A program made the translations under genes and the position numbers. A stretch of DNA of 64,000 bases from Bradyrhizobium arachidis (lineage in GTDB: Bacteria > Pseudomonadota > Alphaproteobacteria > Rhizobiales > Xanthobacteraceae), in assembly GCF_015291705.1 (NCBI RefSeq), contig NZ_CP030050.1, forward strand, positions 8,246,001 to 8,310,000, written 5' to 3'. This document shows positions 35,425 to 44,065 of this stretch, one piece after another; within the stretch, counting starts at the first letter, position 1; each line of letters opens with the position of its first letter. Under the pieces are notes generated by a model, which made no database searches, was not told the origin of the DNA, and saw only the letters and a program-made list of their open reading frames with translations.

Positions 35425-36172
35425 AGCCTTCACTCTGTCCGAGATAGACCCGGCGGACTTCCGGATTCCTCCTGATCTCGTCAGGCGCACCGTCCGCCAG
35501 CAGGCGGCCGTGATGCAGCACCACGACGCGCTTGGACAGGCCCAGCACCATCTTCATCTTGTGCTCGACCAGCAGCACGGTGCGCTTCTCGGCGAGCCGT
35601 TCGAGCAACGCCACCATGTCCTTGGTCTCCTCCGGCCCCATGCCGGCGGTCGGCTCGTCCAGCAGAAGCAACTCCGGCTCGGAGACCAGTGCGATCGCGA
35701 TCTCCAGCGCGCGCTGCTGTCCGTGCGACAGGAATTTTGCCATTTCGTTGCGCTGACCAAGCAGTCCCACCGCTTCCAGCGCCGTATCGGCGCGCGCGTT
35801 CAGCTCGGTCAGCCGGGCCCGATTGCGCCAGATGTCATAGCTCACGGTCAGTGCCTGTGCCGCCACGCGCACATTCTCGTGCACGGACAGATCGGGAAAA
35901 ATGTTGGTGATCTGGTAGGAGCGCGAGATGCCCCGATGCACGAAGCGGTGTTGCGATAGGCCGTTGAGCTCGCGGTCCCTGAAGTGCAGCTTGCCCGAGG
36001 TCGGCGTCAACGCGCCCGAGAGAATGTTGAAGAACGTGCTCTTGCCGGCGCCGTTCGGCCCGATGATCGAGGTGAGCTGTCCGGCTGCAAAGGACACGGT
36101 GATGCCTTCGAGCGCGACGAAGCCGCCAAAGCGCTTGCCGATCCCGTCGGCGCGAAGCAGTTCCCCGCTCAT
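35417..36172 (-). CDS. LivG-type HAAT ABC transporter ATPase (operon B)
   Basis: A 251-residue ABC ATPase. Walker A is GPNGAGKST (38-46); signature FLSHGQQRALEIAIAL, the usual LivG variant; Walker B LLLLDEPTAGMGPEE with the AGM motif. The ATG at 36172 overlaps the stop of the LivM-type gene by 4 bases. Pairs with the LivF-type ATPase on the cytoplasmic side of the importer. Confidence 0.9.
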   Translation of the reverse strand: MSGELLRADGIGKRFGGFVALEGITVSFAAGQLTSIIGPNGAGKSTFFNILSGALTPTSGKLHFRDRELNGLSQHRFVHRGISRSYQITNIFPDLSVHENVRVAAQALTVSYDIWRNRARLTELNARADTALEAVGLLGQRNEMAKFLSHGQQRALEIAIALVSEPELLLLDEPTAGMGPEETKDMVALLERLAEKRTVLLVEHKMKMVLGLSKRVVVLHHGRLLADGAPDEIRRNPEVRRVYLGQSEGYG

Positions 36173-37167
36173 GGCCGCGCCTTTCCGATACGAAGCGTAT
36201 CGAGCAGCGTGCCCCAGATGCCCTTCGGCAGGAACAACACGAACAGCACGAAGATCGCGCCGACAAAGATCTGCCAATGCGGCGTCCAGAGCGAGATGAC
36301 GTCCTCCAGGATCAGGAAGCTCGCGGCGCCGACGAAGGGCCCGAAGAAGCTGCGGGCGCCGCCGAGCAGCACCATCATCACGATCATACCGGAGGTCTGG
36401 TAGTGCAGGATGTCCAGCGGCACGATCGACAGATGCAGCGCCAGCATGCAGCCGCCGAGCGAGGAGATCGCGCCCGACAGCATGAACACGATCAGCTTGC
36501 TGCGCTCGACGTCATAGCCGCAAGCCCGAGCACGCTGCTCGTTCTCGCGGATGGCCTCGATCACGGCCCCGAACGGCGAGTTGAGAATGCGCGACTGGAA
36601 CCACATCGCCAGCGCCGCGAAGGCCATCAGCACGTAATATTTGTTGACGGGGTCGAGGAAGTTGACCTGAAAGCCGAACAGGCTGATGCGGTCGACCGTG
36701 AAGCCGCGCAGGCCATTTTCGCCGCCGGTGAAGGACGAAGCCTGCAGCGCGACGTAATAGACCAGCTGGGCCAGCGCCAGCGTCACCATGGAGAAGTAAA
36801 TGCCGCGCGTGCGCGTCGAGACGATACCGATCGCGGCCGCAAGACAGGTGCTCAGCAAGACCGCGATCGGCACGGCCGCAAACCACGGCACGCCATAGCG
36901 GCCGATCGCGATGCCGGTGAAATAGGCGCCGGCACCAAAGAACGCGGCCTGGCCGAACGACAGCAGCCCGGTGTAGCCGAACAAGAGATTATAGCCCATC
37001 ACCACGACGCCGTAGATCAGGACGTTGACGGCCAGCGCTTGCGACGGCAGCAGCCAGGGCAGCACGGCCAGCACTGCGATCGAGAGCAGCACACGCTGCT
37101 CAAGCAGCCAGCCGAGGCCGCTGGACGAGGGTTTGGCGACCGCTTCGCCGCTCGAAGGGTGCGTCAC
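36169..37167 (-). CDS. LivM-type HAAT permease (operon B)
   Basis: A 332-residue inner-membrane permease with about 9-10 hydrophobic helices. LivM features: GYTGLLSFGQAAFFGAGAYF, STRTRGIYFSMVTLALAQLV, the coupling-helix region IRENEQRARACGYDVERSKL, and C-terminal LPKGIWGTLLD. The start is GTG at 37167, in GTGA overlap with the stop of the LivH gene and with GGAGG 7 bases upstream; a much longer open frame upstream belongs to the antisense noise of the LivH gene. It forms the translocation path with the LivH-type protein. Confidence 0.9.
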   Translation of the reverse strand: MTHPSSGEAVAKPSSSGLGWLLEQRVLLSIAVLAVLPWLLPSQALAVNVLIYGVVVMGYNLLFGYTGLLSFGQAAFFGAGAYFTGIAIGRYGVPWFAAVPIAVLLSTCLAAAIGIVSTRTRGIYFSMVTLALAQLVYYVALQASSFTGGENGLRGFTVDRISLFGFQVNFLDPVNKYYVLMAFAALAMWFQSRILNSPFGAVIEAIRENEQRARACGYDVERSKLIVFMLSGAISSLGGCMLALHLSIVPLDILHYQTSGMIVMMVLLGGARSFFGPFVGAASFLILEDVISLWTPHWQIFVGAIFVLFVLFLPKGIWGTLLDTLRIGKARP

Positions 37168-38039
37168 GCGGTCCTCCCTCTCACGCCGAACAGGCCTTGC
37201 GGGCGGATCAGCAGCACCACCGCCATCAGCGCGAACATGACGATGGTCGCCATCTCGGGCGCGAACAGCGCCACCATGCTGATGGAGATGCCGACCATGA
37301 GGCCGGCAACGACGGCGCCGACGATCGAGCCGAGCCCGCCGATCACGGTGACCACGAACGCCTCCGCCAGCACCAGCGAACCCATCTCCGGATTGACGCT
37401 GCGCATGGGCCCGGCGAGCACGCCGCCGAGCGCAGCGAGGCCGACGCCGAGGCCGAAGATCGCAAGCCACACCCGGCCGATATCGACGCCGAGCACCTGC
37501 ATGATGGTGGGATCGCGGGCGCCGGCGCGCACGATCAGGCCGACGCGGGTCTTCTCCAGCGTCAGCCAGAGCACCAGCAAAACGACCGCCACCAGCGCGA
37601 TGACGAACAGGCGGTAACGCGGGAAGAAGCCGATGCCGAGATCGACCACGCCGATCAGCTGCGGCGGAGTCGGGAACGGAATGCCGTCGCTGCCGAACAC
37701 GATGCGCACGCCTTCGACCAGGATGTAGCTGAGGCCGAAGGTCAGCAGCAGCGGATCGTCGATCGAGCGTCCATAGAGCCTGCGGATCAGGACGAACTCG
37801 ATCAGCATGCCGAAGGCGCCGATCAGGATGGGCGCAAGCAGCAACCCCCACCAGAAGCTCCCGGTCAGCGACGCCAGATACAGCCCCGCATAGGCCCCGA
37901 TCATGAACAGCGCGCCGTGGGCGAAGTTCACCACCCCGAGCATGCCGAACACGATCGTCAGTCCAAGCGCAGTGATCACCAGGACCGCCCCAAGGGCGAT
38001 CCCGGAGAGAAGCTGCATGATGATCAGCGACAGGTCCAT
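37164..38039 (-). CDS. LivH-type HAAT permease (operon B)
   Basis: A 291-residue inner-membrane permease. LivH features: GIALGAVLVITALGLTIVFG, VNFAHGALFMIGAYAGLYLA, ARDPTIMQVLGVDIGRVWLA and C-terminal RPQGLFGVRGRTA. It is separated from the binding-protein gene by only 10 bases and overlaps the LivM gene by 4, so binding protein, permeases and ATPases are one transcript. Confidence 0.9.
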   Translation of the reverse strand: MDLSLIIMQLLSGIALGAVLVITALGLTIVFGMLGVVNFAHGALFMIGAYAGLYLASLTGSFWWGLLLAPILIGAFGMLIEFVLIRRLYGRSIDDPLLLTFGLSYILVEGVRIVFGSDGIPFPTPPQLIGVVDLGIGFFPRYRLFVIALVAVVLLVLWLTLEKTRVGLIVRAGARDPTIMQVLGVDIGRVWLAIFGLGVGLAALGGVLAGPMRSVNPEMGSLVLAEAFVVTVIGGLGSIVGAVVAGLMVGISISMVALFAPEMATIVMFALMAVVLLIRPQGLFGVRGRTA

Positions 38040-38049
38040 CGTCTATGTC

Positions 38050-39291
38050 TTAGGTGGCATGGCCGAGCTCGCTGCAGGTCCGCAGCATGTCGTCGGAACC
38101 CGCGTCATTGGCGAGAATGGCAAACAGATCGTTGTCGCCCGCCATGGCCGATTTCTTCTTGGACTCCAGCACCAGCACCGACTGCACCGACTGATGGTCG
38201 CATTTGCGATAGTGCTGCAGGCCCTTGGTCAGATCGTATTGCAGTTTCTCAAGGGCATCGACCACCTTGTCGGTGTCAGTGCCGCCGGCGGCCTGCATGG
38301 CAGCCAGCAGCGATCCGACGCCGGAATAGCCATAGGCGCCGTAATCGGTCGGAATCGCACCGCCATTGGCGGCCTTGAATGCCGCATTGAAGGCAGCAGC
38401 CGTCTTGCTTTGCGTCTCCAGGCCCCAATAGTAGTTGGCGCCGCCGACCACGCCCTCGAACACGTCGGGGCCAACGGCGAGCCGCTGATTGTGCAGGATC
38501 ACGGGGACGACGATCTTCATCTGCTGCTTCACGCCGAAATCCACCGCCTGCTTGATCGCATTGGCCTGGTCGCGGCCAAAATTTGAGATGCAGAGCACGT
38601 CCGGCCGCATCGACATCAGGCGCGGCATGAAGGTGGAGTAGTCGGCAGCACCGAACGGATGCAGGATCTCGCCGACATTGTCGGCCCCGATCGCGGCCTG
38701 CGCGCGCTTGAAGCCGCGCAGCATCTCGTGGCCATAGGCGTAATCCGCCACAAGGTGCGCGACCTTCATGCCCTTCTTCAGCGTCTGCCGAGCCACGGCC
38801 GCTGTCGTCATGTGCGGGTTCAGCGCCTCGTGGAAGGTGTATTTGCTGAAGTCCTTGGCTTCGTTGATGGTGTCGGACTGGCTGATCGACACGTAGATCA
38901 CGCCGCGGGCGCGCGTGACCTCGTTGACTGCAAGCTGCACGGCGCTGGAGAGCGCGCCGACCACGGCATGCACCTTGTCCTTCTCGATCAGCTCCAGCGT
39001 GCGGGTCGCGGCTTCGCCGGCGTTGAGCTTGTCGTCACGGACCAGCAGCTCGACCTTGCGGCCGCCGATGCCGCCCTTGTCGTTGACGAGCTTGACGGCG
39101 AGCTCGGCGCATTTGACCTGGTCGCGCGCTTCGGCGGCGAACGGCCCCGTGAGCGGCGTCGGAAAACCGATGCGGATCGTCTCGTCCGCAGCGCGGCCGA
39201 GCCGGGGCATGGCGAGCAGTGCCGCGCCGGCCGAGAGGCCAACGAGCGCGGTGCGGCGGATTATCTTTGGGGTCGGACCGGATTTGGGCAT
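38050..39291 (-). CDS. HAAT periplasmic substrate-binding protein (operon B)
   Basis: A 413-residue type I periplasmic binding protein. The N terminus PKIIRRTALVGLSAGAALLA ... RAADE is a Tat-like signal; mature part begins ETIRIGFPTPLTGPFAAEAR. Later motifs GIGGRKVELLVRDDKLNAGE and VAHLVADYAYGHEMLRGFKR are standard for the family. Start at ATG 39291 with GGAGG (39296-39300 region) close upstream. It lies between the molybdenum-hydroxylase genes and the permeases, so it likely binds the compound that the hydroxylase oxidises, or a precursor. Confidence 0.9.
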   Translation of the reverse strand: MPKSGPTPKIIRRTALVGLSAGAALLAMPRLGRAADETIRIGFPTPLTGPFAAEARDQVKCAELAVKLVNDKGGIGGRKVELLVRDDKLNAGEAATRTLELIEKDKVHAVVGALSSAVQLAVNEVTRARGVIYVSISQSDTINEAKDFSKYTFHEALNPHMTTAAVARQTLKKGMKVAHLVADYAYGHEMLRGFKRAQAAIGADNVGEILHPFGAADYSTFMPRLMSMRPDVLCISNFGRDQANAIKQAVDFGVKQQMKIVVPVILHNQRLAVGPDVFEGVVGGANYYWGLETQSKTAAAFNAAFKAANGGAIPTDYGAYGYSGVGSLLAAMQAAGGTDTDKVVDALEKLQYDLTKGLQHYRKCDHQSVQSVLVLESKKKSAMAGDNDLFAILANDAGSDDMLRTCSELGHAT

Positions 39292-39313
39292 GATTTCCTC
39301 CAACTGTCTTTTT

Positions 39314-41689
39314 CTAGAATCGCTTCAGGGCTTTCAGGACCTTGGTGGGCGTGATCGGAATCGAATTGATGGTGGCATCGAATGGCGCGAGCGCATCGTT
39401 GACGGCGTTGAGCACGCAGGCGGACGCCGCCGCCGTGCCGGCCTCGCCGACCCCCTTGGCGCCGAGCACCGTGTCGGCGGTCGGCGTCTCGACATGGGCG
39501 ATGACGATGTCGGGCATCTCCATCGGCATCGGAACGAGATAATCGGCGAGCGAGCCGTTCATCAGCTGGCCGGTCTCGCTGTAGCGGCATTCCTCGAACA
39601 GCGCGGCGCCCAGCCCCTGCACGATGCCGCCGCGGAGCTGCTCGTCCACCAGCATCGGATTGATGATGCGGCCGCAATCCTCGACGATGAAATGCTTCAG
39701 CACCTTGATGAAGCCGGTCTCGACATCGACCTCCAGCGAGCAGCCCTGGATGCCATTGGTGAAGGCGAAAGGATAACCTTGCGGCGCGAAGTGATGGCTC
39801 ACGGTGAGCTGCGCCTGGGTACCCGGCGGCAGCGTGTCGGAGCGGAAATAAGCGATGCGTGCGATCTCGGCGATCGGCATCCGCTGGTTCCGGGTCGCCG
39901 CGTCAACCACCTGCCCATCGATGATGTCGAGCGCCGAGGGTTGCTCCTGGAGAATGAGTGCGGCGATCTCCAGGATGTTGCGCTTGAGCGCGCGCGTCGC
40001 CTGGAGCGCGGTCTCTCCGCCAATGCCGGCACCGCGGCAGGCCCAGGTGGCGCCGCCATGCGGTGTCACCTCGGTATCGCCGGTGATCACCTTGACGTGC
40101 TCCTGCGCGAGGCCGAGCTGATCGGCGACGATCTGGCTGATGATCGCTTCCGTGCCCTGCCCCTGCTCGGTGACGGAGATCAGGCAGCGCACCTCGCCCG
40201 AGGGCGTCAGGCTGAGAATGGCGCCGTCTTGCGAGGAGATGCGCGCGCCACCAACGCCATAGAAGGCGGGGCTCGGATTGGTGATCTCGACGAAGGTCGC
40301 AATCCCGATGCCGCGATAGACGCCGCGTTTGCGCAACTCGACCTGCTCGGCCCGCAATGCATCATAGCCCATGATCTCGCGCAGGCGCTTCAAGCAGGCC
40401 TGGTGCGACAGCGCCTCGAAGCGGTAGCCGGTCGGCGATGTCTGCGGATAGGCATCGTCCGCGATGACGTTCTGCGCGCGGATGGCGAAGGGGTCGAGGC
40501 CGAGCTTGCTTGCTGCCATATCGACCAGCCGCTCGGTCACGGCGCAGGCGATGGGATGGCCGACGGCGCGATACTGGCTGGTCTGCACCTTGTTCTGGAA
40601 GATCACCTCCAGCGTGGCGCGGTAATTCTTGAACTGATAAGGCGCGCCGATCAGGCGGATCACCTGATTGCCCTCGACCACGCTGGTGCGCGGATAGGTC
40701 GAGAAGGCCCCGATCGCCGTCAGGTCAAGCACGTCCATCGCCAGGATCTCGCCTTTGGCATCGAGCGCCATGCGGGCGCGAACGCGGTGATCGCGCGCAT
40801 GGATATCGGAGACAAAGGACTCGATGCGGTCCGCAACATATTTGACCGGACGGCCGAGCAGGATCGACAGGCCGACCACTGCCATGTCCTCGTGATAGAC
40901 ATGCAGCTTCATCCCGAAGGAGCCGCCGATGTCGGTCGCGATCACGCGGACACGTGCCTCGGGGATGCCGTAATGCCGCGAATAGAGGTCCTGAAACTGA
41001 TACGGCGTCTGCGTCGCGTGATGCACAGTGAGCATGCCAGCGGACGGATCGTAGTCCGCGACGATGGCGCGCGGCTCCAGCGTCACCGCAGTGTGGCGGC
41101 CGAATGTGATTTCCTCTTCCACCACATGCGCCGCATGCGCAAAGACCTCATCGACTGTTCCGTTGTCGAGGTGGGCACGGAAGCAGGTATTATTGGCACT
41201 GCCGGGATTGATCACCGGGCCGCCGGCTTCGCGCGCGCCGTCGATGTCGACGACGAGCGGAAGGTCCTCGTAGTCGACCTCGATCAGTTCCAGCGCGTCT
41301 TCCGCGATCGCCCGGCTCTCGGCAACGACGGCCACAACCGCCTGCCCGGCCCAGACCACGCGGTCCAGCGGCAGCGGCAATTGCGGTGCCGAAATCATGC
41401 CCTTGAAATGGTCGAGCGTGCCGGTCCAGGGCGTGCAAATCTTTGCGAGATCGGCGCCCGTCGCCACGAGATGCACGCCTTCGAGCGCGAGGGCCTGCTC
41501 GGCATTGATCGCGACGATCTTCGCATGCGCATGCGGGCTGCGCAGGAACGCGGCATGGAGCATGCGCGGCAGCTTGAGGTCGCTGATATAGCGCCCACGT
41601 CCGGCCAGCAGCCTCTTGGCGTTCGGGCGCGGTACCGACCGGCCGATATAGGAGTTCGGACGATCGAGCGAGGTCAGCGGCGCGCTCAT
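39314..41689 (-). CDS. Molybdenum hydroxylase large subunit (xanthine dehydrogenase/CoxL family)
   Basis: A 791-residue molybdopterin-binding subunit of the xanthine dehydrogenase family. N-terminal IGRSVPRPNAKRLLAGRGRY is typical; the Moco-near loop reads QYRAVGHPIACAVTERLVDM, then GGATWACRGAGIGGETALQA, and the conserved catalytic glutamate loop is GAKGVGEAGTAAASA near the C terminus. The active-site loop lacks the AYRCSFR signature of true CO dehydrogenase, so this is an organic-substrate hydroxylase. With the 2Fe-2S and FAD subunits it forms an L-M-S heterotrimer in the cytoplasm. The substrate could be a purine, N-heterocycle or aldehyde. Overlaps the 2Fe-2S gene by 4 bases. Confidence 0.9.
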   Translation of the reverse strand: MSAPLTSLDRPNSYIGRSVPRPNAKRLLAGRGRYISDLKLPRMLHAAFLRSPHAHAKIVAINAEQALALEGVHLVATGADLAKICTPWTGTLDHFKGMISAPQLPLPLDRVVWAGQAVVAVVAESRAIAEDALELIEVDYEDLPLVVDIDGAREAGGPVINPGSANNTCFRAHLDNGTVDEVFAHAAHVVEEEITFGRHTAVTLEPRAIVADYDPSAGMLTVHHATQTPYQFQDLYSRHYGIPEARVRVIATDIGGSFGMKLHVYHEDMAVVGLSILLGRPVKYVADRIESFVSDIHARDHRVRARMALDAKGEILAMDVLDLTAIGAFSTYPRTSVVEGNQVIRLIGAPYQFKNYRATLEVIFQNKVQTSQYRAVGHPIACAVTERLVDMAASKLGLDPFAIRAQNVIADDAYPQTSPTGYRFEALSHQACLKRLREIMGYDALRAEQVELRKRGVYRGIGIATFVEITNPSPAFYGVGGARISSQDGAILSLTPSGEVRCLISVTEQGQGTEAIISQIVADQLGLAQEHVKVITGDTEVTPHGGATWACRGAGIGGETALQATRALKRNILEIAALILQEQPSALDIIDGQVVDAATRNQRMPIAEIARIAYFRSDTLPPGTQAQLTVSHHFAPQGYPFAFTNGIQGCSLEVDVETGFIKVLKHFIVEDCGRIINPMLVDEQLRGGIVQGLGAALFEECRYSETGQLMNGSLADYLVPMPMEMPDIVIAHVETPTADTVLGAKGVGEAGTAAASACVLNAVNDALAPFDATINSIPITPTKVLKALKRF

Positions 41690-42210
41690 TTCGTGCCTCC
41701 ACCTTGGTCACGCGCTTGCGCAACGGCCTCGATGGCGTCGACGATCGCTTCATAGCCGGTGCAGCGGCAGTAGTTGCCTGACAGCGCGTCGCGAATCTCC
41801 TCGCGGCTCGGCTGCGCTACCTGCGACAACAGCTCATGGGCATTGACCAGCATGCCCGGTGTGCAGAAGCCGCATTGCAGTGCGTTGCGACGATGGAATT
41901 CGGCCTGGAGGTCGGCGATCACGCCGGTCTCGGAAAGGCCCTCGATGGTGTTGATTGTCGCGCCATCGGCTTGCACGGCGAACATCAGGCAGGAATGCAC
42001 TGCGCGGCCGTCGAGCTGCACCAGACAGGCTCCGCAGGCGCCCATCTCGCAGCCGGCATGCGTGCCCGTCAATTCCAGTTCGTTGCGCAGGCAGTCAACC
42101 AGCGTCTCACGCGGCGCGACCTCACAGGCGACCCTACGGCCGTTGACGGTCAATTGAACCCGCACGGTCTCGTCCGCATCATCCAGCAAGGTTTGGTCGA
42201 AGCCGCTCAT
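41686..42210 (-). CDS. Molybdenum hydroxylase 2Fe-2S subunit (CoxS-type)
   Basis: A 174-residue protein with both iron-sulfur clusters of this family: plant-type C54, C59, C62, C74 (GCEMGACGACLV ... HSC) and the helical C113-x2-C116 with C148-x-C150 (CGFCTPGM ... YCRC). It passes electrons from the molybdenum site to the FAD subunit. Overlaps both partner genes by 4 bases, so the three are made together. Confidence 0.95.
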   Translation of the reverse strand: MSGFDQTLLDDADETVRVQLTVNGRRVACEVAPRETLVDCLRNELELTGTHAGCEMGACGACLVQLDGRAVHSCLMFAVQADGATINTIEGLSETGVIADLQAEFHRRNALQCGFCTPGMLVNAHELLSQVAQPSREEIRDALSGNYCRCTGYEAIVDAIEAVAQARDQGGGTK

Positions 42211-43088
42211 GCGCCCTCACCGAGACGTCCGAGCATGCGGCCGAGCAGCACGCGGGCGAGATGCAGCCGCATCGCCGGCGGCACCTCGTCGCTGTCAGGT
42301 GGCGCGAGATCGCCTTCGAGCGCGGCTTGGGCTGCGGCGATACGCTCCGCCTCCAGGCTCGATCCGATCAAGGTCGCCTCGGCGCCCTTCACCCGCGTTG
42401 GTGTATTGCCGACCGAGAAGAAGGAGATACGGATGTCGTCAACGCGTTCGCCGGTGAAAGTCGCAAGCATGCCGCAGCCGACCAGCGCATAGTCGCCGCG
42501 CCGTCGCGCCAGCTCGTCGAACGCAAAGCGCTGATCGGCCTTGAACAGCGGGACGTAGACCGCAGTGATCAGCTCGCCGGGCTGCAAGGCGGTCTCGAAC
42601 AGATCGAGGAAGAAGTCGTCGGCCTTGACGCGGCAGCTGCCGGACGGGCCTGCGATCTCGATCTCGGCATCGAGTGCCAAGGTCATGGCCGGAAATTCCG
42701 ACGCTGGGTCGGCCAGCGCGACGCTGCCGCCAAAAGTGCCGCGGTTGCGGATCGCGGGATGGGCCACGAACGGTGCCGCGGCATGCAAGAGTGGCGCGAA
42801 CTCGGCAATCAACGGCTCGCTCAGCATCTCGCAATGGCGTGTCAGCGCGCCGATGCGCAAGTAACCGCCGTCGCGCCTGACGCCGCGCAGCTCGTCGATG
42901 TGGGTGATGTCGATCAGCAGCCGCGGCGCCTGCAGCCGCAGTGACAGCGCCGGTACGAGGCTCTGCCCCCCGGCGATGAAGCGCGCGTCATCGCCGGCGC
43001 GCGCATGAGCATCCAGCGCCTGGTCGATCGTCGCAGCACGAAAATAGCTGAAAGCCCTCGCCTTCACCGCCGTTTCCTCGATATCCAT
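42207..43088 (-). CDS. Molybdenum hydroxylase FAD subunit (CoxM-type)
   Basis: A 293-residue FAD-binding subunit, first gene of operon B. FAD-binding signature AGGQSLVPALSLRLQAPRLL (residues ~32-51) and the second loop RNRGTFGGSVALADPASEFP are conserved. Start at ATG 43088 (MDIEETAVKARAFSYF); a longer frame upstream crosses the operators. Directly upstream lie two palindromic sites and the divergent TetR gene, so the whole operon (hydroxylase plus transporter) is probably controlled by that repressor. Confidence 0.9.
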   Translation of the reverse strand: MDIEETAVKARAFSYFRAATIDQALDAHARAGDDARFIAGGQSLVPALSLRLQAPRLLIDITHIDELRGVRRDGGYLRIGALTRHCEMLSEPLIAEFAPLLHAAAPFVAHPAIRNRGTFGGSVALADPASEFPAMTLALDAEIEIAGPSGSCRVKADDFFLDLFETALQPGELITAVYVPLFKADQRFAFDELARRRGDYALVGCGMLATFTGERVDDIRISFFSVGNTPTRVKGAEATLIGSSLEAERIAAAQAALEGDLAPPDSDEVPPAMRLHLARVLLGRMLGRLGEGA

Positions 43089-43117
43089 CGGCTCATCAGC
43101 CGGGATGCCAGATTTGT

Positions 43118-43184
43118 AACCATCTGGTCTCAAAATCCTGACACGCCGCCGAAGGCCGGTCAACAGGAAATGACCATTTGGTCA
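43118..43184. promoter_or_regulatory. Two TetR-type operator candidates
   Basis: TGACCATTTGGTCA (43171-43184) is a perfect palindrome; a related site AACCATCTGGTC (43118-43129) lies 42 bases away and shares ACCAtcTGGT. Both are between the divergent FAD-subunit gene and the TetR gene, the expected location for a TetR repressor controlling both sides. Confidence 0.65.
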
Positions 43185-43217
43185 CAAATGCACCTTGGGC
43201 TATGAAGGCTTTGAGAC

Positions 43218-43940
43218 GTGCGATTCAGCGACGAAATGGCCCGAAAAGCGCAGAAAACGGCAAAGCGAACGGTCCGGAAGCGGACCGACACCGGCAGCAA
43301 GTCCGCGCCAAAGCGCCGCAACATGCGCGCGGCCGACCGCGAGCGCGCGATCGTAGACGAGGCGATCCGCTTCTTCGCCGAGCATGGCTTCGAGGGCCAG
43401 ACCCGCGAACTGGCAAAACGCATGGGCATCACGCATTCGGCGATCTATCGCCACTTCCCGAGCAAGGAGGCGCTGATCGAGCGCGTGTACCAGGACGTCT
43501 ATCTCAGCCGCTGGTCGCCCGATTGGGGCCCGATGATCCGGGATCGCTCGCTCTCGCTGGAGGCGCGGTTGACGCGCTTCTATCTCGACTATGTCGAACG
43601 TGTGTTCGAATACAATTGGGTTCGGATCTTCGTCTCATCGGGCATGAAGTCGTTCGGCATCACCGGCCGCTATCTCGACATCGTCCGCCGCGAGATCATC
43701 GAGCCCGCCGCAGCGGAGCTACGCCACGATCTGAACCTGCCGGATGCAAAGGCCCGTCCGCTGAGCGAGCGCGAGACCGAGCTGTTCTGGGGCCTGCACG
43801 GCCGCATCTTCTATCTCGCCATCCGCAAGTTCGTCTACGAGACGCCGATCCCGTCCGATCTCGACGCCATCGTCAGCGACGCCGTCCAGACCTTCATGGA
43901 CGGCGCGAAGTCGACGATGCCGAAGCTTTTTGGTCAGTAA
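43218..43940 (+). CDS. TetR-family transcription regulator of operon B
   Basis: A regulator of up to 240 residues. After a basic N-terminal extension, the TetR helix-turn-helix spans about residues 40-90 (IVDEAIRFFAEHGFEGQTRE, LAKRMGITHSAIYRHFPSKE, ALIERVYQDVYLS). The C-terminal ligand domain is not diagnostic. It is divergent from operon B and separated from it by palindromes of TetR type, so local repression relieved by the operon's substrate or product is the natural model. Start is uncertain: GTG 43218 or ATG 43236 (MARKAQKTAKR). Confidence 0.85.
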   Translation: MRFSDEMARKAQKTAKRTVRKRTDTGSKSAPKRRNMRAADRERAIVDEAIRFFAEHGFEGQTRELAKRMGITHSAIYRHFPSKEALIERVYQDVYLSRWSPDWGPMIRDRSLSLEARLTRFYLDYVERVFEYNWVRIFVSSGMKSFGITGRYLDIVRREIIEPAAAELRHDLNLPDAKARPLSERETELFWGLHGRIFYLAIRKFVYETPIPSDLDAIVSDAVQTFMDGAKSTMPKLFGQ

Positions 43941-44065
43941 TTGAGACGCGCGCACGCGGCGATTGGTGCGCAAGCAACGAGCGCTCGACAATTTTGGTCG
44001 CTCGATCGCGGCAAAAATTCCCGTCCCGTCCAACCCGCCTCCGGCTCAAGCATCTCGAGGTCCTG

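Noticed and set aside
39314..43088. Carbon monoxide dehydrogenase
   Set aside because: The large subunit lacks the AYRCSFR active-site loop of true CoxL.
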